NCBI RefSeq assembly: GCF_001269985.1
Contig: NZ_BBZB01000001.1
Coordinates: 62,001-126,000 of the forward strand
Direction: 5' to 3'
DNA length: 64,000 nt
Source: Pseudoalteromonas sp. '520P1 No. 423'
GTDB lineage: Bacteria; Pseudomonadota; Gammaproteobacteria; Enterobacterales; Alteromonadaceae
The position numbers and the translations under genes are program-made. Under the pieces are notes generated by a model, which was given only the letters and a program-made list of their open reading frames with translations, had not been told where the DNA came from and ran no database searches. How positions within the stretch are numbered: the first letter of the stretch is position 1; each line of letters opens with the position of its first letter. Positions 10,374 through 20,580 of this stretch are shown one piece after another.

Positions 10374-12186
10374 GATTAGCTCCTACTTTTTTTGCTGCAA
10401 CGGTATTCAAATCAGGTGCAACATTAAGAATACGTAAAGCGCCCGACATAATTTCGGTAAATGCAGGACCAGTTGTTGTAGCACCATAGTATTCATCGCC
10501 ACCCGGCTCATTAACCATTACAACTACTGATAATCTTGGATCTGATACTGGACCTACACCGGCAAAATAATTCACATATTCATCACCGTAACCACCGGCA
10601 ACTGCTTTTTTAGAAGTACCAGTTTTTGCAGCAACACGATAACCATCTAATTTAACATTAGGTGCCGTACCGCCTCTTTCAAAAACACTTTCCATCATTT
10701 CAAGTACTGAATTAACATTTTTCTTCTCAAAAATTCGCTCGCCAATCATAGGCACATCTTGCTTTAATATTGTTAGCGGGCGCGATATACCTCCTGAGCC
10801 TAAAGTGGCGTAAAAACGCGATAATTGTGCAGTACTAATGGCAAGTGCATATCCAAACGATAAAGTGGCGATTTCGAAATCAGACCAGCGACGCCTAGGC
10901 GAAAATAAACCGCTACTTTCACCTATCATAGTTGTGCCAGAGTCTTCACCAAAACCCACTTTTTCATATAGACCTACGATATAATCTTTAGGCAGTTCTT
11001 TGGTTACTTTAGCGACCCCCATATTGCTCGATTTTTGAATAATTTGCCTTAAAGTCATCTTGCCATAATTACGAGAATCTTTAACAACACTGCCGCCCAC
11101 TCTCATATAGCCTGGATAGGTATTTATAATGCTATCATCTTCAATAGTGCCATATTCTAGGCCTGCTAAAATAGCCAAAGGTTTTACGGTAGAGCCAGGT
11201 TCAAATAAATCTGTAATGGCACGATTTCTTCGCTTATGAGGTAATGCATTTGATAGGTTATTTGGGTTATATGACGGACTATTAACCATAGCCAATATCT
11301 CACCGGTTTTTACATCTACGACCATAGCTGAACCAGAAGTCGCTTTAAAAGACAAAACGGCTGATTTTAAAGCTTTATATGCAATCGCTTGAATACGCTG
11401 ATCTATGCTTAAATGTATAGATTCAGGCTCTACACGCTCTCTTTCATCTAAGATCTCTATTTCTCTGCCTTGAGCATCCTTACGGTAAGTTCTTCTGCCG
11501 TCAGTGCCTGTTAAAGCTTTATCATAAAGCTTCTCCATACCCTCAATGCCTTCACCATCAATATTTGTAAAACCAAGTACGTGAGCGGTTACTTCTCCTG
11601 CAGGATAATACCTTTTGGATTCATCAATTAAATGAATGCCAGGTAATTGTAATCGTTTAATATATTCAGCAACTGCAGGGGTAATTTGACGTTGTAAATA
11701 AATAAAACGCTTTGTTGGATCTCCCACTAAACGATAATCAATGGTCTTTTGTTTTACTCTTAAAACATCGGCAAGTTCTTTCCAACGATCATCTTCTTGA
11801 TAGTGCTCTTTTACACGTTTAGCTAATTCAACTTTGTCTTTAGCTAATAACTTAGTGTCTTCACCTTGTTTTCTAGCTGCTCTTAATACCTTTTTGATTA
11901 ATCCTTTATTTAAATTTTTCGGATCAACATAAACACTTACAACAGGTACACTTACAGCAAGCTCTTTACCCATACGGTCAAAGATCATACCTCTTTGAAC
12001 ATGTAGTTTTTTTACGCGCTTAGTTCTTTTATCACTTTCATTTACCGCCATATCAGGTTCTATAATTTGAATATAGGCCGCACGCGCAGCTAAACCTACA
12101 AAAACGATAGATATGCAAATGCAGACGATAATAAATCGACCATGATGAAAATTAGATTTTATTTTTTTTCTTTGCGCATTTCTCAT
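10366..12186 (-). CDS. ftsI: Septal peptidoglycan transpeptidase FtsI (PBP3)
   Basis: Class B penicillin-binding protein that cross-links septal peptidoglycan. It has a short cytoplasmic tail, one membrane helix at about residues 17-37, and the RGMIFDRMG pedestal start near 65-73. The transpeptidase has catalytic S332 in STVK (332-335), SSN at 386-388 and KTGT at 521-524. The length of 606 residues is normal for a gammaproteobacterial FtsI. The start overlaps the ftsL stop as ATGA and the end overlaps the GTG start of murE. Confidence 0.97.
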   Translation of the reverse strand: MRNAQRKKIKSNFHHGRFIIVCICISIVFVGLAARAAYIQIIEPDMAVNESDKRTKRVKKLHVQRGMIFDRMGKELAVSVPVVSVYVDPKNLNKGLIKKVLRAARKQGEDTKLLAKDKVELAKRVKEHYQEDDRWKELADVLRVKQKTIDYRLVGDPTKRFIYLQRQITPAVAEYIKRLQLPGIHLIDESKRYYPAGEVTAHVLGFTNIDGEGIEGMEKLYDKALTGTDGRRTYRKDAQGREIEILDERERVEPESIHLSIDQRIQAIAYKALKSAVLSFKATSGSAMVVDVKTGEILAMVNSPSYNPNNLSNALPHKRRNRAITDLFEPGSTVKPLAILAGLEYGTIEDDSIINTYPGYMRVGGSVVKDSRNYGKMTLRQIIQKSSNMGVAKVTKELPKDYIVGLYEKVGFGEDSGTTMIGESSGLFSPRRRWSDFEIATLSFGYALAISTAQLSRFYATLGSGGISRPLTILKQDVPMIGERIFEKKNVNSVLEMMESVFERGGTAPNVKLDGYRVAAKTGTSKKAVAGGYGDEYVNYFAGVGPVSDPRLSVVVMVNEPGGDEYYGATTTGPAFTEIMSGALRILNVAPDLNTVAAKKVGANRG

Positions 12187-12524
12187 GGCAAGATCACTAC
12201 CTGTTCATCTTTACTTTGTGGCCTTTTCATTCCTAATTTAGTTTTTGCAATTTCTTCAATACGTACATGTTGAGCATAAAACTCTTGCTCAACAAGCAAA
12301 TAACGCCATTGCAAATCTAAATCATCCCTTTGCTGCAACAATTCATCTTGTGTTATTAACTCTTGCCTTGAGGCATAAGTTACCTGCACAACCGATAGTG
12401 CAGAAACAAAAATGAGAAAAAGTAATAAACATACTATTTTCTCTTTAAAAAAACCTTTTAATATTTCAGCAAAAAGATTGGGCTGCCTAGCATTATTTTT
12501 TATAACACTACTTTTTGTATTCAT
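12183..12524 (-). CDS. ftsL: Cell division protein FtsL
   Basis: Small bitopic divisome protein that forms the FtsQLB complex and helps activate FtsWI. It has 113 residues: a cytoplasmic tail of about 30 residues, one membrane helix at about 31-50 ([18 protein letters not shown]), and a periplasmic leucine/glutamine-rich coiled coil. FtsL sequences diverge widely, so the call rests mainly on architecture and on the position between rsmH and ftsI. It has ATGA overlaps with rsmH upstream and ftsI downstream. Confidence 0.93.
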   Translation of the reverse strand: MNTKSSVIKNNARQPNLFAEILKGFFKEKIVCLLLFLIFVSALSVVQVTYASRQELITQDELLQQRDDLDLQWRYLLVEQEFYAQHVRIEEIAKTKLGMKRPQSKDEQVVILP

Positions 12525-13468
12525 TCCAATCTCTGGGCTACTCTAAGCACTGAACTTCTCGCTCTATAATTTGCTTCAAGCTCTGCTTCACTTGGTTTAA
12601 TTGCTTTACCGATCGCTTTTAAAGTTAAATCTTGCTTCAATTGTTCATCCGTCAAAGGCAAACCTCTAGGCACAGCCTTACCTTTACTTTGACGTTTAAT
12701 AAATTGCTTTACTATACGGTCTTCTAATGAGTGGAACGAGATAACCACTAAACGACCGCCTGGTTTTAATACATCTAATGACGCATTCAGTGCTGTTTCA
12801 ATTTCTTCTAACTCACTATTGATATAAATTCTAATTGCTTGGAAAGTACGTGTTGCAGGATGCTTATGTTTATCTTTAACTGGCACCGCTTCATCAATTA
12901 ACTTAGCTAATTGTGCCGTACTTGTGATTGGAGTTTCTTCTCGTGTTTCTAAAATTTTATGAGCTATACGGCGACCAAATTTCTCTTCACCATACTTTTT
13001 AATAACAAAAACAATATCTTCTAGTTCAGCTTCAGCCAACCACTGTGCTGCACTTCGGCCTTTAGTTGGATCCATACGCATGTCTAACGGGCCATCTTTC
13101 ATAAAACTAAAGCCACGTTCAGCATCATCTAACTGTGGTGAAGATACGCCTATATCTAATAAAATCCCATCAACCTTTCCTAAAAGCCCAGCATTTTCAG
13201 CAACTAACTTGATTTCAGAAAAAGTATTATGCGCAATAGAAAAACGCGGATCATCTTTATATTTTTCAGCAGAAGCAATTGCTTGAGGATCTCTATCGAT
13301 AGCCTGTAGCTGACCATTATCGCCTAACCTTTTAAGAATTTGACCTGAATGCCCACCACGACCAAAAGTCCCATCAATATAAATACCATCGGGTTTAATC
13401 GCCAGCGCGTCAATTGTTTCTTCAAGTAATACCGATATATGTTCTTGTGTTGCTGTCGATTTTTCCAC
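12521..13468 (-). CDS. rsmH: 16S rRNA (cytosine-1402-N4)-methyltransferase
   Basis: SAM-dependent enzyme (formerly MraW) that methylates C1402 in the ribosomal P site. Visible landmarks are the N-terminal [13 protein letters not shown], the SAM-binding [31 protein letters not shown], and the C-terminal [18 protein letters not shown]. It has 315 residues, as usual. The start is GTG at 13468 with AGGAAT about 12 bases upstream. It lies 50 bases after mraZ and overlaps ftsL by 4 bases. Confidence 0.96.
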   Translation of the reverse strand: MEKSTATQEHISVLLEETIDALAIKPDGIYIDGTFGRGGHSGQILKRLGDNGQLQAIDRDPQAIASAEKYKDDPRFSIAHNTFSEIKLVAENAGLLGKVDGILLDIGVSSPQLDDAERGFSFMKDGPLDMRMDPTKGRSAAQWLAEAELEDIVFVIKKYGEEKFGRRIAHKILETREETPITSTAQLAKLIDEAVPVKDKHKHPATRTFQAIRIYINSELEEIETALNASLDVLKPGGRLVVISFHSLEDRIVKQFIKRQSKGKAVPRGLPLTDEQLKQDLTLKAIGKAIKPSEAELEANYRARSSVLRVAQRLE

Positions 13469-13518
13469 GTTTTTTAGTATTCCTATTATGCCAATGCAAT
13501 CATTTATTTTATTTTCAG

Positions 13519-13977
13519 TTAAAAAGAAAAATCTTTTAAACCATCGGAGAGCTCAAAATCTCCAGCTTGTTCTTGCTCTATATCTAACTTCATTTGTTCA
13601 TGCCAGGTTTGCTCATCCCATAACTCGAATTTATTGAGTTGACCCACAAGCATAATTTTTTTACTTAAACCTGCGTGCTCTCTTAAAGGCGATGAAAGCA
13701 AAATACGTCCATTTTTATCTATCTGACAATCCATAGCATTACCAAGTAAAACCCTTTGAACGCGACGCTCACTCACATTCATATTAGATAACTTGAGTAA
13801 ACGCGCTTCTATCTCTTGCCATTCCGATAAAGAATAAAGTAATAAACACCTTTGTTGTAAATCGACAGTACATACCATGTGCCCATCATTATCAGCATGC
13901 AGCAAAGCGCGATACTTGGTTGGAATTGCCAAGCGCCCCTTACTATCTAAGCTGACTGAATGTGCCCCACGGAACAT
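13519..13977 (-). CDS. mraZ: Transcriptional regulator MraZ
   Basis: First gene of the dcw operon. MraZ carries two SpoVT/AbrB-type swapped-hairpin DNA-binding repeats, and in E. coli it represses its own operon. Both repeats are visible: [22 protein letters not shown] near residues 2-23 and the second [18 protein letters not shown] near 92-109. At 152 residues the length is typical. Three direct GTGG boxes lie between this start and the putative -10 element, where an autoregulatory operator would be expected. Confidence 0.96.
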   Translation of the reverse strand: MFRGAHSVSLDSKGRLAIPTKYRALLHADNDGHMVCTVDLQQRCLLLYSLSEWQEIEARLLKLSNMNVSERRVQRVLLGNAMDCQIDKNGRILLSSPLREHAGLSKKIMLVGQLNKFELWDEQTWHEQMKLDIEQEQAGDFELSDGLKDFSF

Positions 13978-14012
13978 AAAATGGACCTTTTTAATATTTT
14001 TAGTCTTAAAAG

Positions 14013-14037
14013 ACCACTTTTACCCACAATTTACCAC
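14013..14037 (-). promoter_or_regulatory. Putative MraZ operator: three GTGG boxes, 10-base period
   Basis: Read on the minus strand, this stretch holds GTGGTAAATT, GTGGGTAAAA, GTGGTC: three copies of GTGG[G/T] exactly 10 bases apart, in the mraZ leader. Known MraZ operators are short TGGG-type direct repeats spaced by one helical turn. The match and position support autoregulation; binding itself is inferred. Confidence 0.75.
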
Positions 14038-14045
14038 GAACAACG

Positions 14046-14075
14046 ATTTTAGGACTTGACAAGCATATTTGTCAA
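14046..14075 (-). promoter_or_regulatory. Sigma70-type promoter of the dcw operon
   Basis: On the minus strand a perfect -35 TTGACA (14070-14075) is followed after 18 bases by a -10 TAAAAT (14046-14051), about 70 bases before the mraZ ATG. The -35 sits inside a 7-bp-arm inverted repeat (CTTGACA/TGTCAAG, 14055-14076). The predicted transcript would start just upstream of the GTGG boxes. The rest of this 340-base gap (about 14077-14317) is AT-rich with no further element I can support. Confidence 0.65.
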
Positions 14076-14317
14076 GCAATCTTAGAAGTTAAATCTTCGC
14101 GTTAGACCAGAAAAAATAAGGGCTAAAACAAAGCGATTGAATTTAAGAGGGAAATAATAAAAAGATTAAAAAATGACATGTTTGATAACAAAAAACCTAT
14201 CTAATGCTGATTTTATATACTTTAAGCTATCAATTTAATTTATATAGAGTATTTTCACTATGGTAAAATCAACTATACTAAAAAACAGAATTTATTACTT
14301 AATAATATAGGTATGTC

Positions 14318-14896
14318 ATGCTTAAATATTCACTTTCTGGATTAGCGCTTTGCTTATTCAGTACTGCTTCTTTTGCAAATTGGAATTTAAATAACGAATT
14401 ATCACGTGTTAATTTTGTTTCTGTAAAAAAAAATGAGATAGGTGAGAGCCATTATTTCAAAAAGTTAAATGCTTCAATCAATGATGTAGGTCAATTTAAC
14501 CTTGAGATTAACTTAACTAGCGTTGAAACTTTAATTCCTATTCGTAACGAAAGAATGCAAAAGTTTTTATTTAATACTGAAGTATTTCCTAAACTAAACC
14601 TGACATCAGATCTGTCTAAGCAGCTTAAAAGTCTTAAAAAAGGTCAAAGTGCTATTTTAAAAACACAAGCTGATTTAGCACTTAATGGAATTAACAAGCT
14701 AATCTCTCTTGAAGTATTAGCAACTCAGCAATCTAATGGTGATATTGTTGTAGCATCATTTATGCCTGTGATCATAAACCCAGCAGACTATAATTTAACG
14801 ACCGGTATTGATAAATTACAAGAACTTGCAAAATTGCCTTCAATTACGCATTCAGTTCCAGTTTCTTTTGTACTCACACTTACTAAAGCTAATTAA
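14318..14896 (+). CDS. Periplasmic YceI-domain protein
   Basis: YceI-family proteins are small lipocalin-like periplasmic or secreted proteins thought to bind isoprenoid or other lipids; the precise role here is unknown. The 192-residue product begins with a clear signal peptide cut near SFA-NWNLN. It then shows the YceI pattern: W-x-L start, SRVNFVSVKKN, FNLEINLTSVET, ERMQKFLFNTEVFPKLNL, and a C-terminal domain. The next gene starts with an ATG sharing the last base of this stop (TAATG), so the pair is probably co-transcribed. Confidence 0.85.
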   Translation: MLKYSLSGLALCLFSTASFANWNLNNELSRVNFVSVKKNEIGESHYFKKLNASINDVGQFNLEINLTSVETLIPIRNERMQKFLFNTEVFPKLNLTSDLSKQLKSLKKGQSAILKTQADLALNGINKLISLEVLATQQSNGDIVVASFMPVIINPADYNLTTGIDKLQELAKLPSITHSVPVSFVLTLTKAN

Positions 14897-15426
14897 TGAA
14901 CTTAAGTGAATTGAGCAAGCTTCTAGAGGCAGGTACACCTCCGCTAGACTCTTGGGATCCTGATTATTGTGGTGAAATGCCAATTGAGATTAAAAAAGAC
15001 GGATCTTGGCATTATATGGGCAGCCCAATTAATAGGATATCTATGGTTAAGTTATTTGCCACAGTTTTAATCCAAGAATCTTACGAGTACTTCTTAAAAA
15101 CTCCGGTCGAGAAAATAAAAATTCAAGTTGAAGATGCGCCATTTTTAATAACCAACTGGAATTGGCAAAAAAGCGAACAAGGCGATGTTTTATGCTGTAT
15201 AGATAATTTAGGGCGGCAATATCTCTTATGTCAAAATCACCCTTTAATTTTAAAAACTAATGACTCAACCAATAATAAAGATGCAAAATTACCTTATTTA
15301 ACCTTAAACCATGGCTTAACAGCCAAAATTAATAGGAATGTATATTATCAATGGGCTGAAGTAGCCAAACAAATTGATAATAAATTCTATATAGAATCGG
15401 CTAATGAACTGTTTTTATTAGGATAA
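14896..15426 (+). CDS. DUF1285 family protein
   Basis: Conserved cytoplasmic protein family of unknown function. The 176 residues contain the family pattern PPLDSWDPDYCGEMPIEI near the N-terminus, DGSWHYMGSPINRISMVKLFA, then APFLITNWNW and a C-terminal half rich in beta structure. No signal peptide or membrane segment is visible. Its start overlaps the stop of the YceI-domain gene, suggesting co-translation. I recognise the family but cannot assign a reaction. Confidence 0.8.
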   Translation: MNLSELSKLLEAGTPPLDSWDPDYCGEMPIEIKKDGSWHYMGSPINRISMVKLFATVLIQESYEYFLKTPVEKIKIQVEDAPFLITNWNWQKSEQGDVLCCIDNLGRQYLLCQNHPLILKTNDSTNNKDAKLPYLTLNHGLTAKINRNVYYQWAEVAKQIDNKFYIESANELFLLG

Positions 15427-15560
15427 AAAATAATTAGGTACAAAAGATAAAAAAATCGATCTCTTTCTCATTTAGTTTTTTTATCTTGACCTTGCCTAAT
15501 AAAAATGGAATTATACTGCACAAATATTAACCATAATAATTATAACAATGGTTCGGGTCA

Positions 15561-18101
15561 GTGGAAGATTCAACAATCGCGTTAAATAAGGTTACTAAAT
15601 ATAACCAACGCCTTAAAAAATTACTTAAAAAGTATCAGCATTTTCATAATATGCAAGATGCGCTTATTCAGCTTTCTGAGCAAGCAAGTACAGTGTCTGA
15701 GTTGACACTTTTATATCCTGCCATACATCAAATTTTAGTAGCATATTTACCTAGTAAAAATTTCTATGTTGTTCTCATAAATGAAGAAACTAAAAAATTA
15801 GAACTGAATTATTTTATTGATGAAAAAGATGGGATCAAGGTACCTTTAACTGAAAATAACCATTTTGACAATGGCTTAACCGGTTATGTTTATAAAACTG
15901 GTAAAACACAATATTACACCAAAGATTCAATTGAAATTGATACAAGACTTAATAAGTTTAAACCTCAGGGCGCTCCTTGCGAACATTGGCTTGGCATCCC
16001 TATTTATAAAGATGAAACCATTCTTGGTGTTATGGTTACGCAGTCTTATTATCCAGAACAATCATATTCAGATGCTCAAATAGAATTAGTTGAAATCATC
16101 TCACTTTATCTTTCAACAGCAATTGAACGTGTTAAACAAAGAGAGTCTCTTGAAAGCGAAGTAAAGTTTAGAACATCAGAATTAACAAATACAAATAATG
16201 CACTCCAAATAGAAATTGAACATAGAAAAAAAACACTCAAACAACAGCAAATTTTATTTAAAATTTCTGAGCTAGCAACACAAAGTAAAGATTTAGATGA
16301 CTTTTATTATCAAATACATGAAATCATGAAATCTATTACTTATGCTGAAAATCTTTATATATGTTTATATGATCAAAAAGAAAACATGCTCTCGTTTCCA
16401 TACTGGGTTGATAGCATCGCTGGCAACTTTGAAAAAAGAAGTTTTGCCATGGGTTATTCAGAGTATGTGATCAGTCAAGGAAGTACTCAATTATTAAATC
16501 GTACTAAAGCAAATAAATTAATCGAGCATGGCGCAATCAAACGTACATCTAAAAATACGCAAGCCACATCATGGTTGGGTGCCCCACTCATTTCAGAAAA
16601 TGGCGTGATTGGCATTATTGCTTGCCAGTCTTATGGTAATACATATTCATTTAAAGCTGATGATGTTGACCTTATTAATTTTGTATCACAACAAATCGCA
16701 AATGTGTTGCAAAAACATTTAACTATGGCTGAACTTGAACTAAGTCATGATCAGCTTGAACTGCGTGTTACCCAAAAAACACAAGAGTTACAACGTAGTA
16801 ATCATTTTTTACAGCTACAGATAGAAGAAAGAAAGAAAATTGAATTACAACTATATCATGATGCCCATCATGATCCATTAACGGGATTAGCTAACCGTAG
16901 CCTATTTATGTCTCGACTTGAACAAACACTTAATCAGCATTTAAGACACCCACAACCAGGCTTTGCAGTTTTATTTATAGACTTAGATAACTTTAAAGAA
17001 ATAAATGATAATTTAGGACATCAAGTTGGCGATGCATTTTTAATTCATATTGCCAAAACGCTAGGGTTCTGCATTCGAGAACATGATTTATTAGCTCGCT
17101 TAGGAGGTGATGAATTTGTAATTTTACTCACTCATATTTATCAGGCTTACGAAGCACAAGAAGTAGCTGAACGCATCATTGATTCTTTATCTCGTCCATT
17201 TAAAGACAATAATAATGTGATTAATTCAGGTGCCAGTATCGGTATAACCTGTAGTGATCAAGGATATAAGCATACCGATGATATAATGAAAAATGCCGAT
17301 TCTGCTATGTATCAATCAAAAAAGAGTGGTCGTGGTCGATATGCTTTTTATCAAAGTTATCACAACAATAATAACGAACAAGAATCCTATCGTTTAAACG
17401 AATTTGATACCAGTGAAATTTATTTTAAAGCCAGTGCGATTATAGATCTTCACACTGAAAACCATATAGCCTGCCTGATCGATAGATTTTGGTTTCATCC
17501 AACATTTGGCAAAATGAAATTTGGCCAAATCAAAAAGTATATACCAAAAAGTGTTGATTTCCATAAAATTGAAATTTCATTATTACCCAAAATCAGTGAG
17601 TTTATTCAATGTAAACATGCCATTTTAGTACGCTGTAGCATTGAACTTTTAAATAATGAATATTTCAATGCGTTAATCACTGAACTTGAAGAGTTAAACA
17701 TCACACATAGATTATGTTTATTATTTAATGAAACTGATTTACGCCACATCTGCAACAATAATAAAAATAATATTACAAAGTTACAAAGTTTGGGTATAAA
17801 AATGGGTTTAGACGATTATGGCCATACACGATGTGATTTAAGTATTTTAACCCAATATCAATTTGAGTTTATTTTACTCAGCACTTTAATGTGTAAAAAA
17901 ATAATTAAAGACGAAGGTTACCAGCTGCAATTACAAGGTGTGCTAGCTGTTGCAAATCTTACTCAGACCTCTGTTATTGCCAGAGGCCCAAGCATTCTTA
18001 ATTATCAAAAATCACTAAAGAAATATGGTATTTCTCTCTATTCAAGTCAATATGAATATATTCATCATAAAGCTAAAAATATAGAAAACGTCTATTCATA
18101 A
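15561..18101 (+). CDS. GAF-GAF-GGDEF-degenerate EAL signalling protein
   Basis: Probable diguanylate cyclase. Order along 846 residues: an N-terminal coiled segment, GAF (about 30-195), a coiled coil, a second GAF (about 225-395), a coiled coil, GGDEF (about 430-600) and a C-terminal EAL-like domain. GGDEF is intact at 515-519 and is preceded by REHD five residues upstream, which fits the RxxD inhibitory site. The C-terminal domain keeps a DDYG segment (GLDDYGHTRCDLSIL), but I see no EAL motif or other metal ligands, so a phosphodiesterase is unlikely. No membrane segment is visible. The start is a GTG with a weak ribosome binding site; the out-of-frame ATG at 15548 was not used. Confidence 0.85.
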   Translation: MEDSTIALNKVTKYNQRLKKLLKKYQHFHNMQDALIQLSEQASTVSELTLLYPAIHQILVAYLPSKNFYVVLINEETKKLELNYFIDEKDGIKVPLTENNHFDNGLTGYVYKTGKTQYYTKDSIEIDTRLNKFKPQGAPCEHWLGIPIYKDETILGVMVTQSYYPEQSYSDAQIELVEIISLYLSTAIERVKQRESLESEVKFRTSELTNTNNALQIEIEHRKKTLKQQQILFKISELATQSKDLDDFYYQIHEIMKSITYAENLYICLYDQKENMLSFPYWVDSIAGNFEKRSFAMGYSEYVISQGSTQLLNRTKANKLIEHGAIKRTSKNTQATSWLGAPLISENGVIGIIACQSYGNTYSFKADDVDLINFVSQQIANVLQKHLTMAELELSHDQLELRVTQKTQELQRSNHFLQLQIEERKKIELQLYHDAHHDPLTGLANRSLFMSRLEQTLNQHLRHPQPGFAVLFIDLDNFKEINDNLGHQVGDAFLIHIAKTLGFCIREHDLLARLGGDEFVILLTHIYQAYEAQEVAERIIDSLSRPFKDNNNVINSGASIGITCSDQGYKHTDDIMKNADSAMYQSKKSGRGRYAFYQSYHNNNNEQESYRLNEFDTSEIYFKASAIIDLHTENHIACLIDRFWFHPTFGKMKFGQIKKYIPKSVDFHKIEISLLPKISEFIQCKHAILVRCSIELLNNEYFNALITELEELNITHRLCLLFNETDLRHICNNNKNNITKLQSLGIKMGLDDYGHTRCDLSILTQYQFEFILLSTLMCKKIIKDEGYQLQLQGVLAVANLTQTSVIARGPSILNYQKSLKKYGISLYSSQYEYIHHKAKNIENVYS

Positions 18102-18103
18102 TA

Positions 18104-20116
18104 TTATTTTTTAAGCATAGCTCTGAGGCCTGCAACTTTAGATTGGCCTTTTTCCATCCTCTCTGATTGTGTTGTTGGCTGCTTTCTAGATTCATAGGCT
18201 AAATCATCTTGAGGCAATTCTTGTACAAAACGACTTAGCTCTGTAGTAGAAGTTTCACCATATTGACGACGTGTTTTAGCGTAGGTAAATATGAGTTCCT
18301 GTTGTGCACGTGTAATACCTACATAAGCTAGACGTCGTTCTTCTTCAATATTCTCTTCGTCAATACTTACTTGGTGTGGTAATAAACCTTCTTCCATGCC
18401 CACCATAAACACATAAGGGTATTCCAAACCTTTTGAAGCATGTAAAGTTAGCAGTTGTACTGCATCGCTTTCTTCTTCATCCTCATTACGCTCCATCATA
18501 TCCCTTAAGGTTAACTTAGTAACTACTTCAGCTAAGGTCATAGGCGGATTTTCATCATTGCCAATCAACATATCTGTGATCCATTTGTAGAGCTCAGATA
18601 CATTCTTCATTCTCATCTCAGCCGCTTTACCACTTGGTGATGATTCGTATAAATAATCTTCATAATCGATTTGATGGATCATGGCTTTTACAGCTTCTAA
18701 GGTATCGCCTCTGACTGTATTATCAGATAACTCAACAACCCAGCGACCAAAGCCCTGCAACGCATTAAAACCACGGCCAGATAAACGATTTGTTAACTCA
18801 GAATCAAAGCATGCTTCAAATAAGCTGATATGCTTTTCATTTGCCAGAGTACCTAACTTTTCAAGGGTTACCGTACCAATTTCACGCCTTGGTGTATTAA
18901 CAATACGTAAAAATGCATTATCATCATCTTGGTTAACCAAAAGCCTTAAATAAGCCATAATATCTTTAATTTCAGCGCGTGCAAAAAATGACATGCCACC
19001 GCTTATTTTGTAAGGAATCCGGTTAGCCATTAAACCTTTTTCAAAGATACGCGCTTGATGATTACCACGGTATAAAATAGCGTAATCTTTATAGTTAGTA
19101 CGCTGCATAAATTTATGTGAGATGATTTCAGCTACAACACGCTCTGCTTCATGTTCTTCATCACGGGTGCCAATCACTTTTATTTGTTCGCCATATGCCA
19201 GCTCACTAAATAACTTTTTATCAAAAACATGCGGGTTGTTATCAATCAAAATATTGGCTGATTTTAATATACGCTGATAACTACGGTAATTTTGCTCAAG
19301 CTTGATAAGCCTAAGAGAAGGAAAGTCTTTACTTAATAAAACAAGATTTTGGGGTTTAGCACCACGCCATGAGTAAATAGATTGATCGTCATCACCTACC
19401 ACAGTAAAACAAGCTCGCTTACCCACTAAATATTTTACTAATTGGTATTGGCTTGTATTAGTATCTTGATACTCATCCACTAATAAGTAGCGAAATCTAT
19501 TTTGCCAACGCAACGTTACTTCAGGAAATTTGGCTAAAAGTAACGTTGGGATCATAATCAAATCATCAAAATCTAATGCATTATAAGCACGTAACTGAAT
19601 TTGATAACGCTCATAAAGCTGCGCAAATAATACTTTTTGCGGCTCCCTTGCTTCAGCAATAGCTTGCTTAGGAATAATAAGTTCATTCTTCCAATTTGAA
19701 ATCTGCATTTTAAGCAGATTTAATTGTTCTTTATCTTTTTTAAGTTCTTTTTCAGTTAAATCATTTAATAATTGATTGGTATCTTGATCATCTAATAAAG
19801 AAAAACCCGACTTAAATCCCAAAGTTTTAATTTCTTTTTTTATGATCTCTAAACCTAATGTATGAAAGGTTGAGATCCAAATGCCTTTAGACTCTTGTTT
19901 ACCTAGAGTTTGTTTTAACCTTTCCTTCATTTCTTTAGCAGCTTTATTTGTAAAAGTTACCGCAGCTATATTTCGTGCTTTGTAGTCACATTTTTGAATC
20001 AAATATGCAATTTTATTTATAATTACACGTGTTTTACCTGAGCCGGCACCGGCTAAAACTAAGCATGGTCCACTAATATATTTTACAGCTTCATCTTGCT
20101 TTGGATTCATTTGCAT
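18104..20116 (-). CDS. rep: ATP-dependent DNA helicase Rep
   Basis: SF1A 3'-5' helicase that helps replication forks pass protein roadblocks and takes part in restart. It has the N-terminal [10 protein letters not shown]-motif region, Walker [22 protein letters not shown], Walker [26 protein letters not shown] and the C-terminal [15 protein letters not shown]. The open frame extends upstream to 20224. I placed the start at the ATG at 20116 because it matches the family N-terminus and has AGGAA about 10 bases upstream, giving 670 residues against 673 in E. coli. It is convergent with the GGDEF gene, only 2 bases away. Confidence 0.95.
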   Translation of the reverse strand: MQMNPKQDEAVKYISGPCLVLAGAGSGKTRVIINKIAYLIQKCDYKARNIAAVTFTNKAAKEMKERLKQTLGKQESKGIWISTFHTLGLEIIKKEIKTLGFKSGFSLLDDQDTNQLLNDLTEKELKKDKEQLNLLKMQISNWKNELIIPKQAIAEAREPQKVLFAQLYERYQIQLRAYNALDFDDLIMIPTLLLAKFPEVTLRWQNRFRYLLVDEYQDTNTSQYQLVKYLVGKRACFTVVGDDDQSIYSWRGAKPQNLVLLSKDFPSLRLIKLEQNYRSYQRILKSANILIDNNPHVFDKKLFSELAYGEQIKVIGTRDEEHEAERVVAEIISHKFMQRTNYKDYAILYRGNHQARIFEKGLMANRIPYKISGGMSFFARAEIKDIMAYLRLLVNQDDDNAFLRIVNTPRREIGTVTLEKLGTLANEKHISLFEACFDSELTNRLSGRGFNALQGFGRWVVELSDNTVRGDTLEAVKAMIHQIDYEDYLYESSPSGKAAEMRMKNVSELYKWITDMLIGNDENPPMTLAEVVTKLTLRDMMERNEDEEESDAVQLLTLHASKGLEYPYVFMVGMEEGLLPHQVSIDEENIEEERRLAYVGITRAQQELIFTYAKTRRQYGETSTTELSRFVQELPQDDLAYESRKQPTTQSERMEKGQSKVAGLRAMLKK

Positions 20117-20274
20117 AGTGAACAAAATTCCTGAACGATTATCTAAAAAGAAATGAAAAAATAAGAAGCGAGATTTTATCAAATTAACTATTAAAATACT
20201 GCTCTCATGGGTACCATATAACAAAATATGTATTGGCTAGATTAGCTGACTAAAATAATTCAAGGTTCAAGCAG

Positions 20275-20529
20275 ATGATAAACCCTAAAAAGATTGAAGA
20301 AATTGCCAAGCAAATTACTGAAAATATGCCTCAAGGCGTTAAAAATATCGCTGAAACGGTAGAAAGCAAAACTAAGCAAGTTTTACAGAGTAAACTATCA
20401 CAAATGGATTTTGTTTCTCGCGAAGAATTTGAAATACAAACACAAGTTCTGATCCGCACTCGTGAAAAACTAACAACACTTGAAGAAAAAGTATCTCAGC
20501 TTGAAGCTATCTTAGCTGAAAAAGAATAA
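20275..20529 (+). CDS. ubiK: Ubiquinone biosynthesis accessory factor UbiK (YqiC/BMFP family)
   Basis: Small coiled-coil membrane-associated protein which, in E. coli and Salmonella, aids aerobic ubiquinone synthesis by joining UbiJ. The 84 residues show the family layout: an amphipathic N-terminal helix (INPKKIEEIAKQITENMPQG), the MDFVSREEFEIQTQVLIRTREKL core, and a C-terminal coiled coil ending LEEKVSQLEAILAEKE. The gene is divergent from rep and is followed by a strong hairpin. Confidence 0.92.
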   Translation: MINPKKIEEIAKQITENMPQGVKNIAETVESKTKQVLQSKLSQMDFVSREEFEIQTQVLIRTREKLTTLEEKVSQLEAILAEKE

Positions 20530-20539
20530 TGTATATTTG

Positions 20540-20567
20540 CTGGGCTAAACTTATAAATTTAGCCCAG
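20540..20567. terminator. Bidirectional terminator hairpin
   Basis: Perfect 10-bp arms CTGGGCTAAA/TTTAGCCCAG with an 8-base loop, placed between the convergent ends of ubiK and the porin gene. No long T-run follows on either strand, so efficiency is uncertain. Confidence 0.7.
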
Positions 20568-20580
20568 ATAAAGTATTAAA

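Noticed and set aside
20117..20224. 36-codon N-terminal extension of Rep
   Set aside because: The family begins at MNPKQ; the extension has no homologous look and the inner ATG has AGGAA upstream.
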